DNA from: Bacilli bacterium
GTDB lineage: Bacteria; Bacillota_I; Bacilli_A; RF39; UBA660
Assembly: GCA_900772435.1 (NCBI GenBank)
Contig: CAAHEM010000039.1
Location: forward strand, 1 to 7,042
Length of the DNA: 7,042 nucleotides
Reading direction: 5' to 3'
In this document: positions 1 to 5,556 of the stretch, in pieces
Position numbering within the stretch: the first letter of the stretch is position 1
Layout: every line of letters starts with the position of its first letter
Notes under the pieces: generated by a model
What the model saw: the letters and a program-made list of their open reading frames with translations, nothing else
Told to the model about the DNA's origin: nothing
Databases searched by the model: none
Position numbers and translations under genes: made by a program

Positions 1-186
1 GAATATGCTAATGTTGTAATAATACTTGCTCGTAGTTTTAATAGAATGTTTTATAATAAATTAATATATACAGCAGTTACTCGTGCTAAGAGTTCACTGA
101 TAATACTAGGAAGTATAGATTCACTTAATAAATCAGTTCTTACTAATTATGGAGCAAATAGAAATACTTATTTAAAATACGTATAA
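1..186 (+). CDS. C-terminal end of a RecD2-like / UvrD_C_2 superfamily 1 helicase (5' part outside window)
   Basis: Only the last 61 codons are present, read in frame from base 1 to TAA at 184-186. The peptide contains YTAVTRAK at residues 24-31, followed by a hydrophobic LIILG strand. This is helicase motif VI and its surroundings as seen at the C-terminus of RecD/RecD2-type ATP-dependent 5'-3' DNA helicases. In that motif the arginine contacts the ATP gamma-phosphate. The preceding segment, EYANVVIIL, fits the conserved strand that leads into the motif (often S-E-F/Y-x-x-V-V). The closing N-R-N-T-x-L stretch resembles the R-x-T-x-L end common in RecD2. RecD2 acts in replication-fork maintenance and repair in bacteria lacking RecBC. 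A UvrD/PcrA-type helicase is less likely because the tail after motif VI is so short. No terminator follows, so the next small gene may be read through from here. Confidence 0.72.
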   Translation, partial: EYANVVIILARSFNRMFYNKLIYTAVTRAKSSLIILGSIDSLNKSVLTNYGANRNTYLKYV

Positions 187-187
187 A
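159..187 (+). promoter_or_regulatory. Weak candidate promoter before the small membrane protein gene
   Basis: TAGAAA (159-164), a 17-base spacer and TATAAA (182-187) overlap the end of the helicase gene. The same TAGAAA -35-like hexamer with a 17-base spacer precedes cdaA. In such AT-rich DNA a chance match is quite possible, and co-transcription with the helicase gene is the alternative. Confidence 0.25.
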
Positions 188-227
188 ATTTTAGAAATAA
201 TAAATAATAATATCAAAGGAGCGTGAT

Positions 228-359
228 ATTATTAAAACTTTAGGAAATATGATAGCTTTTGCTTCAGGTGTGGGTGCGTGCCTAGTTTATAAGAAATATG
301 AAAAAGACATTATGAATTATATGCAAAAGATGTCAAAAACATTATCAGAAGGAAAATAG
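228..359 (+). CDS. Small single-helix membrane protein, apparently starting at ATT
   Basis: A 43-residue reading frame ends at TAG 357-359. A strong ribosome binding site, AAAGGAG (215-221), is followed 6 bases later by ATT at 228 and 9 bases later by ATT at 231, both in frame. The first in-frame ATG is at 249, 27 bases beyond the ribosome binding site, and has only a poor GGA (243-245) three bases before it. The GTG at 223-225 abuts the ribosome binding site and opens a frame of six codons only. ATT 228 is therefore the preferred start. The protein has a short hydrophobic stretch with small residues (NMIAFASGVGACLVY), then a charged, probably amphipathic tail beginning KKYEKDI. It is likely a bitopic membrane peptide with a cytoplasmic tail. 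I do not recognise the family and infer no function. The tight fit between ribosome binding site, frame and terminator argues that it is real; starting at ATG 249 would give 36 residues. Confidence 0.6.
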   Translation: MIKTLGNMIAFASGVGACLVYKKYEKDIMNYMQKMSKTLSEGK

Positions 360-382
360 TTCTAAAATTGAACTATTTTTTT
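353..382 (+). terminator. Intrinsic terminator after the small membrane protein gene
   Basis: A perfect 10-base stem, AAAATAGTTC (353-362) with GAACTATTTT (370-379), closes a 7-base loop and runs into a T tract to 382. The TAG stop of the small gene (357-359) lies inside the left arm. Confidence 0.85.
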
Positions 383-393
383 AATAGAAAGTG

Positions 394-402
394 TGTTATT
401 AT
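394..402 (+). promoter_or_regulatory. Candidate extended -10 promoter for the AI-2E family gene
   Basis: TGTTATTAT (394-402) matches the extended -10 pattern TGn-TATnnT. It lies right after the upstream terminator and would start a transcript near 409, giving a leader of about 17 bases. There is no convincing -35 box. Confidence 0.35.
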
Positions 403-425
403 TATGATGATAGGAGTGGAAAAGT

Positions 426-1598
426 ATGATTGAAAAATTCAAAAAAGATGAAGATAAAAAAGTTAATACTAAAAAAGTTAATGAATTAGTTAGTACTGGT
501 AATAAGATTTTAAAAATAATGTATATATTATTTGCGATAGTATTAATATATGTACTTGGTTTAATATTTAAAGAATGGCATATATTATCATTTATTGGTA
601 AAATATTTTCAATAATATCTCCATTATTTATTGGGTGGTTTATTGCTTGGTTACTTAATCCTTTAGTAAAGAAACTTACTGATAAAGGGATAAAGAGAAC
701 ACTTAGTGTAGTAATAGCATATTTATTATTAATAGCTGTGTTATATGCTTTATTTGCATTTACTATACCATCACTTGGTACTCAAATATCTGAAATGGTT
801 TCATCAATTCCTAAAATGGTAGAAGATGTTAAGGGATGGATAGATAATGTATTTATTAAATTATCAAATTTAAGTTTAGAAAATTTAGATGGTATAAAAG
901 CTTCATTCTTAGGTAAGATAGAAACATTTGCTCGTGATATTCAAACTAATATACCAGAAATGGCAATGACAGTTGTTTCATCGCTAGCTAGTGGAATAGG
1001 TAAGATAGCATTAAGTTTAATCTTAGGATTCTATATATTATTTGACTTTGATAAAGTTAGTGCTGGATTTATTAATTTATTTCCTAAAAAATCTAGAAAA
1101 GAAGTTAAATATTTAATGGAACAATTAGACGATTCATTATTCTCATTTGTAAGTGGAACTTTATGGTTATCATTATTATTATTTGTAACTTCATTAATAG
1201 GTTTCTCTATAATAGGTTTAAATGCTCCAGTTCTTGTAACAATTGTATGTGTTATTACTAACTTAATTCCATATATTGGTCCTTATATGGGTGCTGCAGT
1301 TGCAGGTGCAATTGGATTTACTCAAAGTCCATTAATAGGTATTTTAACATTAGTATTTATTGCTGTAGTTCAAACTATAGATGGAAATGTATTACAACCT
1401 TTAGTAATGAGTAAAAAGCTTAACTTAAGCCCTATAACTATTATTTTATCATTAATGATATTTGAATATTTATTTGGTATTTTTGGAATGGTAATTGCTA
1501 CTCCAGTAGTTGCACTTCTTAAAATAATATATGTGTTCTTTGATGAAAAATATAATTTCTTTGGTTATAGAGATAAAGAAGAAAAAGATGAAGAATAG
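426..1598 (+). CDS. AI-2E family transporter (PerM/YdiK/YtvI-type membrane protein)
   Basis: This 390-residue polytopic membrane protein matches the AI-2E/PerM family in length and layout. A charged lysine-rich N-terminus (1-27) is followed by helices near 29-48, 54-78 and 92-113. A poorly hydrophobic segment follows (about 115-187, with KMVEDVKGWIDNVF), then the C-terminal group of helices from about 188 to 375. Family features that are visible include SPLFIGWFIAWLLNPLV (residues 65-81) in the second helix and LIPYIGPYMGA and LQPLVMSKKLNLSP in the C-terminal half. Members have been linked to export of autoinducer-2 (TqsA) and to sodium or lithium/proton antiport, so the substrate cannot be named from sequence. 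ATG 426 follows AGGAG (412-416) by 9 bases. The gene appears monocistronic: it lies between two terminators and has its own candidate promoter. Its acidic tail ends in a stop codon inside the terminator hairpin. Confidence 0.9.
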   Translation: MIEKFKKDEDKKVNTKKVNELVSTGNKILKIMYILFAIVLIYVLGLIFKEWHILSFIGKIFSIISPLFIGWFIAWLLNPLVKKLTDKGIKRTLSVVIAYLLLIAVLYALFAFTIPSLGTQISEMVSSIPKMVEDVKGWIDNVFIKLSNLSLENLDGIKASFLGKIETFARDIQTNIPEMAMTVVSSLASGIGKIALSLILGFYILFDFDKVSAGFINLFPKKSRKEVKYLMEQLDDSLFSFVSGTLWLSLLLFVTSLIGFSIIGLNAPVLVTIVCVITNLIPYIGPYMGAAVAGAIGFTQSPLIGILTLVFIAVVQTIDGNVLQPLVMSKKLNLSPITIILSLMIFEYLFGIFGMVIATPVVALLKIIYVFFDEKYNFFGYRDKEEKDEE

Positions 1599-1619
1599 TT
1601 AAAACTATTCTTTTATTTT
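1591..1619 (+). terminator. Intrinsic terminator after the AI-2E family gene
   Basis: AAGAATAG (1591-1598) pairs with CTATTCTT (1605-1612) around loop TTAAAA, followed by a T-rich tail to 1619. The gene's TAG stop forms the last three bases of the left arm. Confidence 0.8.
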
Positions 1620-1622
1620 GCG

Positions 1623-1651
1623 TTGACTTATTCTTTTAAATGATATAGAAT
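1623..1651 (+). promoter_or_regulatory. Sigma-A-type promoter of the DUF308-like gene
   Basis: TTGACT (1623-1628), a 17-base spacer and TAGAAT (1646-1651) differ by one base each from the consensus TTGACA and TATAAT. Transcription would start near 1658, leaving a leader of about 19 bases. It is the best-matching two-box promoter in the window and directly follows a terminator. Confidence 0.7.
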
Positions 1652-1676
1652 TAATTTTAGAATAAGAAGGTGCGTT

Positions 1677-2348
1677 ATGAAGAAAGTGGTAATAAAAGAG
1701 TTAGATAGAACATTTTTAGGAATAGATTTAATGTTATATTCTATATATGCAGTTATTGGATATATATTAATTAGTTTTCCTGAAATAGAGATATTAGATC
1801 CTATAGAATATTCTCCAGTATTATTTTATATGTTTGGTTTATTTTCATTAATTGCATATTTTTCAAATAGAAGAATTGGAGATTATGAATATTTGTTTTT
1901 AGGATTAATAAATGTAATAATTGGCTCTTTTGTTCTTGTAAATGTATTGTATGGCAATGATGCTTTAATAATAACTTTGGCTGTCTCTGCTTATTCATTA
2001 GCAATTATATTAAATAAATCTTATCATTTATTTAATATGTTTAAAAATAAAGATATTAATTTTTATCCTAAAACTATAACAGTTATTTTATTAGTATTTA
2101 TAGGATTTTTAACTATTTCACCATTGTTTGCTAAGTATGCTGCTGCTAATATGATTCTTGGATATTATTTTATGTCTTTTGGACTTATTAACTTACTTGA
2201 AGTTTTAACTACTTTAATAATTAGAAATCCAAAATTAGATAAAGCTTTATCTTCTTTAGTTGGTTTAGAACCTAAGAAAAAGAATAAAAAGAAAGTAGTT
2301 TTAAAAGAGATAAAAAAGAAAAAAATAAATAAGAGTACTAAAGATTAA
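1677..2348 (+). CDS. Six-helix HdeD/DUF308-like membrane protein with a lysine-rich tail
   Basis: The protein has 223 residues. Hydrophobic segments lie near 14-35, 47-63, 73-93, 95-112, 131-151 and 157-182, giving six predicted helices in short hairpins. Weakly recurring glycine-containing patterns (LGIDLMLYSIYAVIGYILI, LFLGLINVIIGSFVLV) resemble the repeated helices of the HdeD/DUF308 family. That family includes the acid-resistance protein HdeD of enterobacteria, but most members have no known role. After the last helix the protein ends in about 35 mostly polar residues, with lysine clusters in roughly the last 25. By the positive-inside rule this tail should be cytoplasmic and could touch anionic lipid or nucleic acid. 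The start ATG 1677 follows AGAAGG (1665-1670) by 6 bases. The gene has its own promoter and terminator, so it is a single-gene unit. The family assignment is tentative; the membrane protein call is firm. Confidence 0.8.
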   Translation: MKKVVIKELDRTFLGIDLMLYSIYAVIGYILISFPEIEILDPIEYSPVLFYMFGLFSLIAYFSNRRIGDYEYLFLGLINVIIGSFVLVNVLYGNDALIITLAVSAYSLAIILNKSYHLFNMFKNKDINFYPKTITVILLVFIGFLTISPLFAKYAAANMILGYYFMSFGLINLLEVLTTLIIRNPKLDKALSSLVGLEPKKKNKKKVVLKEIKKKKINKSTKD

Positions 2349-2365
2349 TTCTTTAGTATTTTTTT
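2336..2365 (+). terminator. Intrinsic terminator after the DUF308-like gene
   Basis: TACTAAAGA (2336-2344) pairs perfectly with TCTTTAGTA (2350-2358) around the 5-base loop TTAAT, followed by seven T (2359-2365). The TAA stop (2346-2348) sits in the loop. Confidence 0.88.
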
Positions 2366-2400
2366 ATTTAATATTCATATAAATTAATGAGGTGAAAGAA

Positions 2401-2664
2401 ATGGATATAATAAAAGTTTCAAGCAAAAGTATTTCTCAAAAAGTTGCTGGAAGTATTGCTAACTCTTTTAGAGAGGGGTGCAGTGAAGTGGAAATACAAA
2501 CTGTAGGAGCAGGAGCAGTAAATCAAGCTATTAAGGCTATTTCTATTGCTAGAGGTTTTGTTGCTCCACTTGGTATGAATTTAATGTGTACTCCTGCTTT
2601 CTATGATGTAGTTATAGATGGTAAAGAGAAAACTGCTATTAAATTATTAGTACAAAATAAATAA
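2401..2664 (+). CDS. spoVS: Stage V sporulation protein S (SpoVS), Alba-like small protein
   Basis: The 87-residue protein matches SpoVS along its whole length. It opens MDIIKVSSKS, carries the hallmark GAGAVNQAIKAISIARGFVA near residues 38-57, and closes with DVVIDGKEKTAIKLLVQ. SpoVS is a small cytoplasmic protein with an Alba-like fold. In Bacillus subtilis it is needed for spore coat and cortex formation and affects septation. The family is also widespread in bacteria that do not form spores, where it probably binds nucleic acid. ATG 2401 is chosen over an in-frame GTG at 2392 because GAGGTGA (2389-2395) is the ribosome binding site, with 5 bases of spacing, and because SpoVS proteins begin M-(D/E)-x-I/L-K-V-S. 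A -10-like TATAAA lies at 2378-2383, but no clear -35 accompanies it. Nothing else nearby is a sporulation gene. Confidence 0.95.
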   Translation: MDIIKVSSKSISQKVAGSIANSFREGCSEVEIQTVGAGAVNQAIKAISIARGFVAPLGMNLMCTPAFYDVVIDGKEKTAIKLLVQNK

Positions 2665-2685
2665 GCAACTAATGTTGCTTTTTTT
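2663..2685. terminator. Shared two-way intrinsic terminator between spoVS and the cyclo-ligase gene
   Basis: AAGCAAC (2663-2669) pairs with GTTGCTT (2674-2680) around loop TAAT and is followed by T to 2685. Read on the minus strand, the same hairpin is followed by ATTTATTTTG, a weaker T-rich tail, so it can serve both convergent genes. The spoVS stop (2662-2664) and the minus-strand gene's stop (2684-2686) both touch it. Confidence 0.8.
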
Positions 2686-3202
2686 AGTGAATTACTTTAT
2701 CAAGTTTAATATCATATTTATCTATTGGCAATTTTTTGATAATTGTTTCTTTGTATGATAAACCAATAGTATAAATATTTTTATTTGATAAAAACTTATC
2801 ATAATATCCTTTACCATAACCAAGCCTGTAATTTTCTTTATCAAAACATAATCCTGGTACTATGCAAATAGAATTATCAAAGTTAGTAACTTTATTTGTA
2901 GTAATAGGTTCTAAAATATTAAATGATCCTTTTGATAAGTCATTAAAAGAATCTATGTAGTAAAAATTCATTTCGTTACCATTAACTTTTGGCACAGCTA
3001 CTTTTTTCTTACCTAAAAAATACTTAATAATATTTAAAGTATCTACTTCATTATTAAAAGATACATATATTAAAATAGTATCTGCTTTTTTGACTTTTTC
3101 TAAACTAATTACTTTATTAAAAATAATTTCATTTTGAATATTTCTATCTTTTATATTATTTCTAATATCTTTATAAATTTTTCTTAATTCATTTTTATTC
3201 AT
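2684..3202 (-). CDS. 5-formyltetrahydrofolate cyclo-ligase (5,10-methenyltetrahydrofolate synthetase)
   Basis: The product catalyses ATP-dependent conversion of 5-formyl-THF to 5,10-methenyl-THF in the cytoplasm, clearing an inhibitory folate and returning it to one-carbon metabolism. The 172 residues show the family landmarks: the basic N-terminal start MNKNELRK with K-x-x-L-R, a DTILIYVSFNNEVDT strand and turn (41-55), VAVPKV (68-73), ILEP (96-99) and the signature PGLCFDKENYRLGYGKGYYD (116-135), whose glycine-rich RLGYGKGYYD binds ATP/phosphate. The C-terminal D-I-K-L-D-K-V-I fits the usual closing strand. It is slightly shorter than typical members, which have about 180-200 residues, but looks complete. 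Common names are YgfA, FthC and YqgN. ATG at 3202 has no ribosome binding site, yet it matches the family N-terminus, and a -10 box lies just upstream, so the mRNA may be nearly leaderless. The gene diverges from cdaA and converges with spoVS. Confidence 0.93.
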   Translation of the reverse strand: MNKNELRKIYKDIRNNIKDRNIQNEIIFNKVISLEKVKKADTILIYVSFNNEVDTLNIIKYFLGKKKVAVPKVNGNEMNFYYIDSFNDLSKGSFNILEPITTNKVTNFDNSICIVPGLCFDKENYRLGYGKGYYDKFLSNKNIYTIGLSYKETIIKKLPIDKYDIKLDKVIH

Positions 3203-3213
3203 AATATAATTGT

Positions 3214-3242
3214 ATCATATTTTATCTGTAAATATATTTTAA
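3214..3242 (-). promoter_or_regulatory. Candidate promoter of the cyclo-ligase gene
   Basis: On the minus strand, TATGAT (3219 down to 3214) is preceded by a 17-base spacer and TTAAAA (3242 down to 3237), a 4-of-6 match to the -35 consensus. The expected start near 3207 would leave only about 5 bases before the ATG at 3202. Confidence 0.45.
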
Positions 3243-3247
3243 AAATA

Positions 3248-3276
3248 TAGAAATAGATTATTAAATAGTGTATAAT
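3248..3276 (+). promoter_or_regulatory. Promoter of the cdaA-cdaR operon
   Basis: TAGAAA (3248-3253), a 17-base spacer and a perfect TATAAT (3271-3276) predict a start near 3283 and a leader of about 19 bases. It stands back to back with the divergent promoter of the cyclo-ligase gene. There is no room for a c-di-AMP riboswitch or other structured leader. Confidence 0.65.
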
Positions 3277-3301
3277 ATTTTAATAGATGGAGGTATCGAT
3301 A

Positions 3302-4132
3302 ATGATATATACAACTATATTGAAAATAGCAGCTAAGATACTAGATATTGCTGTTGTGTGGTTCATGTTTTATGAATTATTAAAGTATTCTAGAAATAAT
3401 TTTAAGTTAACATTAATATTTAAGGGAGTAATAATAATAGTATTATTAAAGTTCTTGAGTGACTTTTTAAATTTAAATACTGTTGGTATTATACTTGAAT
3501 ATGTAATTTCTTGGGGACCTTTAGCGTTGATTATAATATTTCAACCAGAAATTAGAAATGCTCTTGAAAGTATTGGTAGAAGTCAATTACTTGGTAGACA
3601 TAAGACATTAACAGTAGATGAAAGAGAAAAAATGGTTTATGAAATAGTTAATGCTTTAGATTATTTAAAGAAAAATAAAATTGGAGCATTAATGGTTATA
3701 GAAAGAGATTATAGTTTAGCTCAATATATAGAACCAGCTACTAAGTTATATGCTGATATTACAAGTGAGTTATTAATATCTATATTTTGGAAGAATAATC
3801 CACTTCATGATGGTGGTGTTATTATTCAAGGTGATAAGATTACTTGTGCTGGAAGCGTATTCCCAACAAGTTCAAACCCTAATATTTCTAAGAGACTAGG
3901 TACTCGTCATAGAGCAGCTCTTGGAATAAGTGAGATTTCAGATTGTATTTCAGTAATAGTTAGTGAAGAGACTGGTAGAATATCAATCGCTATTCAAAGT
4001 GATTTACATTATAATTTATCATTAGATGATGCTAGAATGTTACTATTAGAAGAGTTACAACCAAAGAAAGAAACATTCTATGAAGCTGATACTATAGAAA
4101 GCGAAGGTGATGAAGATGAAAAAAATGCTTAA
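3302..4132 (+). CDS. cdaA: Diadenylate cyclase CdaA (c-di-AMP synthase, DacA)
   Basis: CdaA condenses two ATP into c-di-AMP, the messenger that controls potassium and osmolyte uptake and cell-wall balance in Bacillota. The 276-residue protein has three N-terminal membrane helices (about 11-28, 38-55 and 60-80), then the conserved linker FQPEIRNALE and the cytoplasmic DAC domain from about residue 100. The metal/ATP motif is D170-G171-G172 (in NPLHDGGVII) where most members have D-G-A. The second motif, R202-H203-R204, is intact in LGTRHRAALGISE. An acidic tail ends the protein. The start is ATG 3302, 8 bases after GGAGG (3289-3293). An in-frame ATG at 3287 is rejected because it overlaps that ribosome binding site and adds five residues the family lacks. 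The gene overlaps cdaR by 17 bases, with cdaR's ribosome binding site inside its end, so the two are translationally linked. Confidence 0.96.
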   Translation: MIYTTILKIAAKILDIAVVWFMFYELLKYSRNNFKLTLIFKGVIIIVLLKFLSDFLNLNTVGIILEYVISWGPLALIIIFQPEIRNALESIGRSQLLGRHKTLTVDEREKMVYEIVNALDYLKKNKIGALMVIERDYSLAQYIEPATKLYADITSELLISIFWKNNPLHDGGVIIQGDKITCAGSVFPTSSNPNISKRLGTRHRAALGISEISDCISVIVSEETGRISIAIQSDLHYNLSLDDARMLLLEELQPKKETFYEADTIESEGDEDEKNA

Positions 4133-5489
4133 GAAAATAGGTAAGTTCTTCGCTAGATTATTTAAGATGTTATATAAAGTAATTGATGTTTTACTTGTAA
4201 CACCAATATCTAAGGCAGTATATTTTATAGGTGATAAATTCAGTAATAAAAATGGAAACTTAGATAAATTTTTAAATAAACCTAATACATTAATATATGT
4301 TTCATTGATTTGTGCGTTTGCTGCTTTCTTTGCAGTAGATAGAAAGGTTATTAATTTAGTTGAAACTGAAGCTATAGTTTTATCTAATCAACCTGTAGTT
4401 GCTGAATATAATGAAGAAGCATATGTAGTTGAGGGAATACCTGAAACTGCTGATATAGTGCTTATGGGTAGAAAGAGTGATTTATACTTAGCAGAACAAT
4501 TAGGTGATCATAAATTAACACTTGATTTAACTGGTTTATCTGCTGGTACTCATAAAGTTAATATTAAATATAATAATCCAATTAAATCATTAGATTATAA
4601 AGTAGACCCATCAAGGGCTACAATAGTTATATATCCTAAAGTTAGTGCTTCTCGTACAGTTACTACTGATATATTAAATAAAGATAAATTAGGAAGTACA
4701 CTTGTAATAAGCTCTATTAAACTTGATAGAGATGAAGTAATTATTAAATCATATAAAGAAAAATTAGAGAAGGTTGCAAGTGTTAAAGCGTTAGTTGATG
4801 TTAATGCATTAAATGCTAATAGTGCTGGTACATATACTTTAGAAAACGTTAAATTAATTGCTTATGATGAAAAAGGTACAGAAATTAAAGATATAGAAAT
4901 AGTTCCAGGTACAATAACTGCTACTGTTGTAATATCAAGTCCAAGTAAGACTGTTCCGGTTAAAGTTGTTCCAGTTGGAGAAGTTGCTAGTGGTAGTGCT
5001 ATTAGTTCAATAACTTCAAATGTAACTACTGTAACATTATATGGAGAAGAAGATGTACTTAAAGATATAAGTGAAATAGAAGTAGAAATAGATGTAAATG
5101 GTCTAAGCAAAGATAAGACATTCCAAGAAACAATAGTTAAACCTACAGGTGTTAGATCAATGTCTGATACAGCAGTAACTATTAAAGTTAAAATGGAAGG
5201 TGAGACATCTAAAGAGTTTAAAGATATACCAATAGTATTTGAACATTTAGATACAACTAAATATAAACCACTTGCTAAGAATGCTAGTGATACTAAAGTA
5301 AATGTAGTTGTTAAAGGCGTTAAATCAGTACTTGATAAATTAGATTCTAAAGATATAAAAGCTTACGTTGACTTATCAGATTTAGAGCCAGGTACATATG
5401 AAGTTCCAGTAATGGTAACAGGAAGTGATTTAAAACTTACATATTCGTCTAGAACTACTAAGATAGAAGTAATAATAGCTAAAAAGTAA
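4116..5489 (+). CDS. cdaR: CdaR / YbbR-domain protein, membrane-anchored partner of CdaA
   Basis: CdaR binds CdaA at the membrane and modulates c-di-AMP synthesis. The 457-residue product has a hydrophobic anchor near 58-75 (LIYVSLICAFAAFFAVDRK) followed by four extracytoplasmic YbbR repeats of roughly 80-95 residues, near 78-165, 175-270, 275-360 and 365-457. Each repeat shows the pattern of a D-L/V-x-x-L-x-x-G-T-Y/H turn and a following beta strand (for example LDLTGLSAGTHKVNIKY and YVDLSDLEPGTYEVPVMV). Four repeats matches Bacillus CdaR. The unusual part is about 47 residues before the anchor, including FARLFKMLYKVIDVLLVTP, which could form an extra amphipathic or membrane helix. The start ATG 4116 is chosen because GAAGG (4103-4107) lies 8 bases before it. 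GTG 4107 and ATG 4110 overlap or crowd that site. The usual third gene, glmM, does not follow; a strong terminator does. Confidence 0.93.
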   Translation: MKKMLKKIGKFFARLFKMLYKVIDVLLVTPISKAVYFIGDKFSNKNGNLDKFLNKPNTLIYVSLICAFAAFFAVDRKVINLVETEAIVLSNQPVVAEYNEEAYVVEGIPETADIVLMGRKSDLYLAEQLGDHKLTLDLTGLSAGTHKVNIKYNNPIKSLDYKVDPSRATIVIYPKVSASRTVTTDILNKDKLGSTLVISSIKLDRDEVIIKSYKEKLEKVASVKALVDVNALNANSAGTYTLENVKLIAYDEKGTEIKDIEIVPGTITATVVISSPSKTVPVKVVPVGEVASGSAISSITSNVTTVTLYGEEDVLKDISEIEVEIDVNGLSKDKTFQETIVKPTGVRSMSDTAVTIKVKMEGETSKEFKDIPIVFEHLDTTKYKPLAKNASDTKVNVVVKGVKSVLDKLDSKDIKAYVDLSDLEPGTYEVPVMVTGSDLKLTYSSRTTKIEVIIAKK

Positions 5490-5509
5490 AGAGCAATCTT
5501 TACTTTTTT
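5481..5509 (+). terminator. Strong intrinsic terminator closing the cdaA-cdaR operon
   Basis: A perfect 12-base stem, AAAAAGTAAAGA (5481-5492) with TCTTTACTTTTT (5497-5508), closes the tetraloop GCAA, which is of the stable GNRA class. The T tract is part of the right arm. The cdaR stop TAA (5487-5489) is inside the left arm. Confidence 0.9.
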
Positions 5510-5511
5510 AA

Positions 5512-5539
5512 TTGTAATAAAAAATTAGTATGATATAAT
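5512..5539 (+). promoter_or_regulatory. Promoter of the pilin-Hint gene
   Basis: TTGTAA (5512-5517), a 16-base spacer and TATAAT (5534-5539), preceded by TGA (5531-5533), make a perfect extended -10. The expected start is near 5546, at the ribosome binding site itself, so the leader is only about 11 bases. The promoter lies immediately after the cdaR terminator, so the pilin gene is a separate unit. Confidence 0.7.
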
Positions 5540-5556
5540 TAAAATAGGTGAATGAT

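Noticed and set aside
1801..2004. Open frame of 67 codons on the minus strand
   Set aside because: It lies wholly inside the membrane protein gene at 1677-2348, has no ribosome binding site or family resemblance, and its composition is a mirror of AT-rich membrane codons.
3287..3301. Upstream in-frame ATG as the start of cdaA
   Set aside because: This ATG forms part of the ATGGAGG sequence that is the ribosome binding site for ATG 3302, which also gives the family's usual N-terminus.
3203..3301. c-di-AMP riboswitch or other structured leader before cdaA
   Set aside because: The predicted leader is about 19 bases, and the region is filled by two divergent promoters with no conserved structure visible.
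4107..4115. Upstream GTG or ATG as the start of cdaR
   Set aside because: Both overlap or lie within 2 bases of the GAAGG ribosome binding site. ATG 4116 has 8-base spacing.
4862..5110. Open frame of 82 codons on the minus strand
   Set aside because: It lies inside the cdaR YbbR repeats and reads as a low-complexity Ser/Thr/Ile string, which is the antisense image of the repeat codons.
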